From: Cytobacillus oceanisediminis
GTDB lineage: Bacteria; Bacillota; Bacilli; Bacillales; Cytobacillaceae
Reading direction: 5' to 3'
Length of the DNA: 64,000 nucleotides
NCBI RefSeq assembly: GCF_004366035.1
Contig: NZ_SOEE01000001.1
Coordinates: 682,001 to 746,000 of the forward strand
Shown: positions 63,972 to 64,000 of the stretch, one piece after another
How the letters are laid out: each line of letters begins with the position of its first letter
How positions within the stretch are numbered: the first letter of the stretch is position 1
The notes under the pieces: model-generated
Seen by the model: the letters and a program-made list of their open reading frames with translations, nothing else
Told to the model about the DNA's origin: nothing
Database searches by the model: none
Translations under genes and position numbers: made by a program

Positions 63972-64000
63972 AATCGCCAGCTGTCCAGCTGCAGAAGTTT
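63972..64000. repeat. possible family 2 repeat cut by window edge
   Basis: CAGCTGTCCAGCTGCAGAAG resembles the reversed family 2 right end (CTGTCCAGCTC). The window ends before it can be confirmed. Confidence 0.35.

Overview
The window is a stretch of chromosome from a low-to-moderate-GC, endospore-forming member of the Bacillaceae. The spore genes gerM, gerE, sspI, ytaF and ytxC, strong GGAGG ribosome binding sites, frequent TTG/GTG starts, T-box leaders and Bacillus-type sigma-W and sigma-K promoters all point there. Gene order closely follows what I recall of the Bacillus subtilis 168 ilvB-to-mdh region. Several features (recQ beside murI, hflKC beside polA, a MaoC-like gene beside mdh, two dispersed repeat families) suggest a relative such as the Cytobacillus/Mesobacillus group rather than B. 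subtilis itself. Almost every gene is on the minus strand; only yslB, rnhC, sspI and ysdB are on plus. I see no prophage, insertion sequence, CRISPR array, rRNA operon or defence island.

Layout. 1-2.4 kb: 5' part of ilvB with a leucine T-box leader, then a lone tRNA-Arg. 2.5-10.4 kb: ysnB-rdgB-rph-gerM, recQ, murI-ysmB, gerE and ysmA. 10.5-14.2 kb: sdhCAB behind a leader holding a terminator-like hairpin. 14.4-19 kb: yslB, lysC under a lysine riboswitch, uvrC, trxA. 19.2-24.9 kb: fatty-acid degradation cluster etfA, etfB, fadB, fadR, lcfA with a near-perfect FadR operator. 25-32 kb: a 27-residue membrane peptide gene, yshE, mutS2, polX, cvpA, zapA, rnhC. 32-36.4 kb: pheST with a phenylalanine T-box. 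36.4-42.5 kb: ysgA, sspI, ysdC, a dUTPase-like gene, sigma-W-driven ysdB, a VTT-domain protein, ysdA, and infC-rpmI-rplT under an L20 leader. 42.6-49.6 kb: thrS (threonine T-box), ytxC, dnaI, dnaB, nrdR and an unrecognised conserved-looking protein. 49.9-57 kb: speD with a structured leader, gapB with CcpN-like sites, coaE, ytaF, mutM, polA. 57-64 kb: hflKC, phoPR, a MaoC-like protein and mdh.

Functionally the region combines central metabolism (sdh, mdh, gapB, etf/fad), amino-acid supply and tRNA charging controlled by RNA leaders, translation factors, replication and repair (dnaB/dnaI, polA, mutM, mutS2, uvrC, recQ, polX), phosphate sensing and spore functions.

I found no convincing new multi-gene system. 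The most interesting material is non-coding: (1) a dispersed ~140-bp repeat lodged in 5' leaders, including inside the pheS T-box and the infC leader; (2) a folded speD leader; (3) an intrinsic-terminator-like hairpin in the sdhCAB leader; (4) FadR-like palindromes at ysmA and etfB and an unrelated palindrome at the lcfA start site; (5) two very small ORFs, a membrane peptide after yshE and a basic peptide abutting ysmB.
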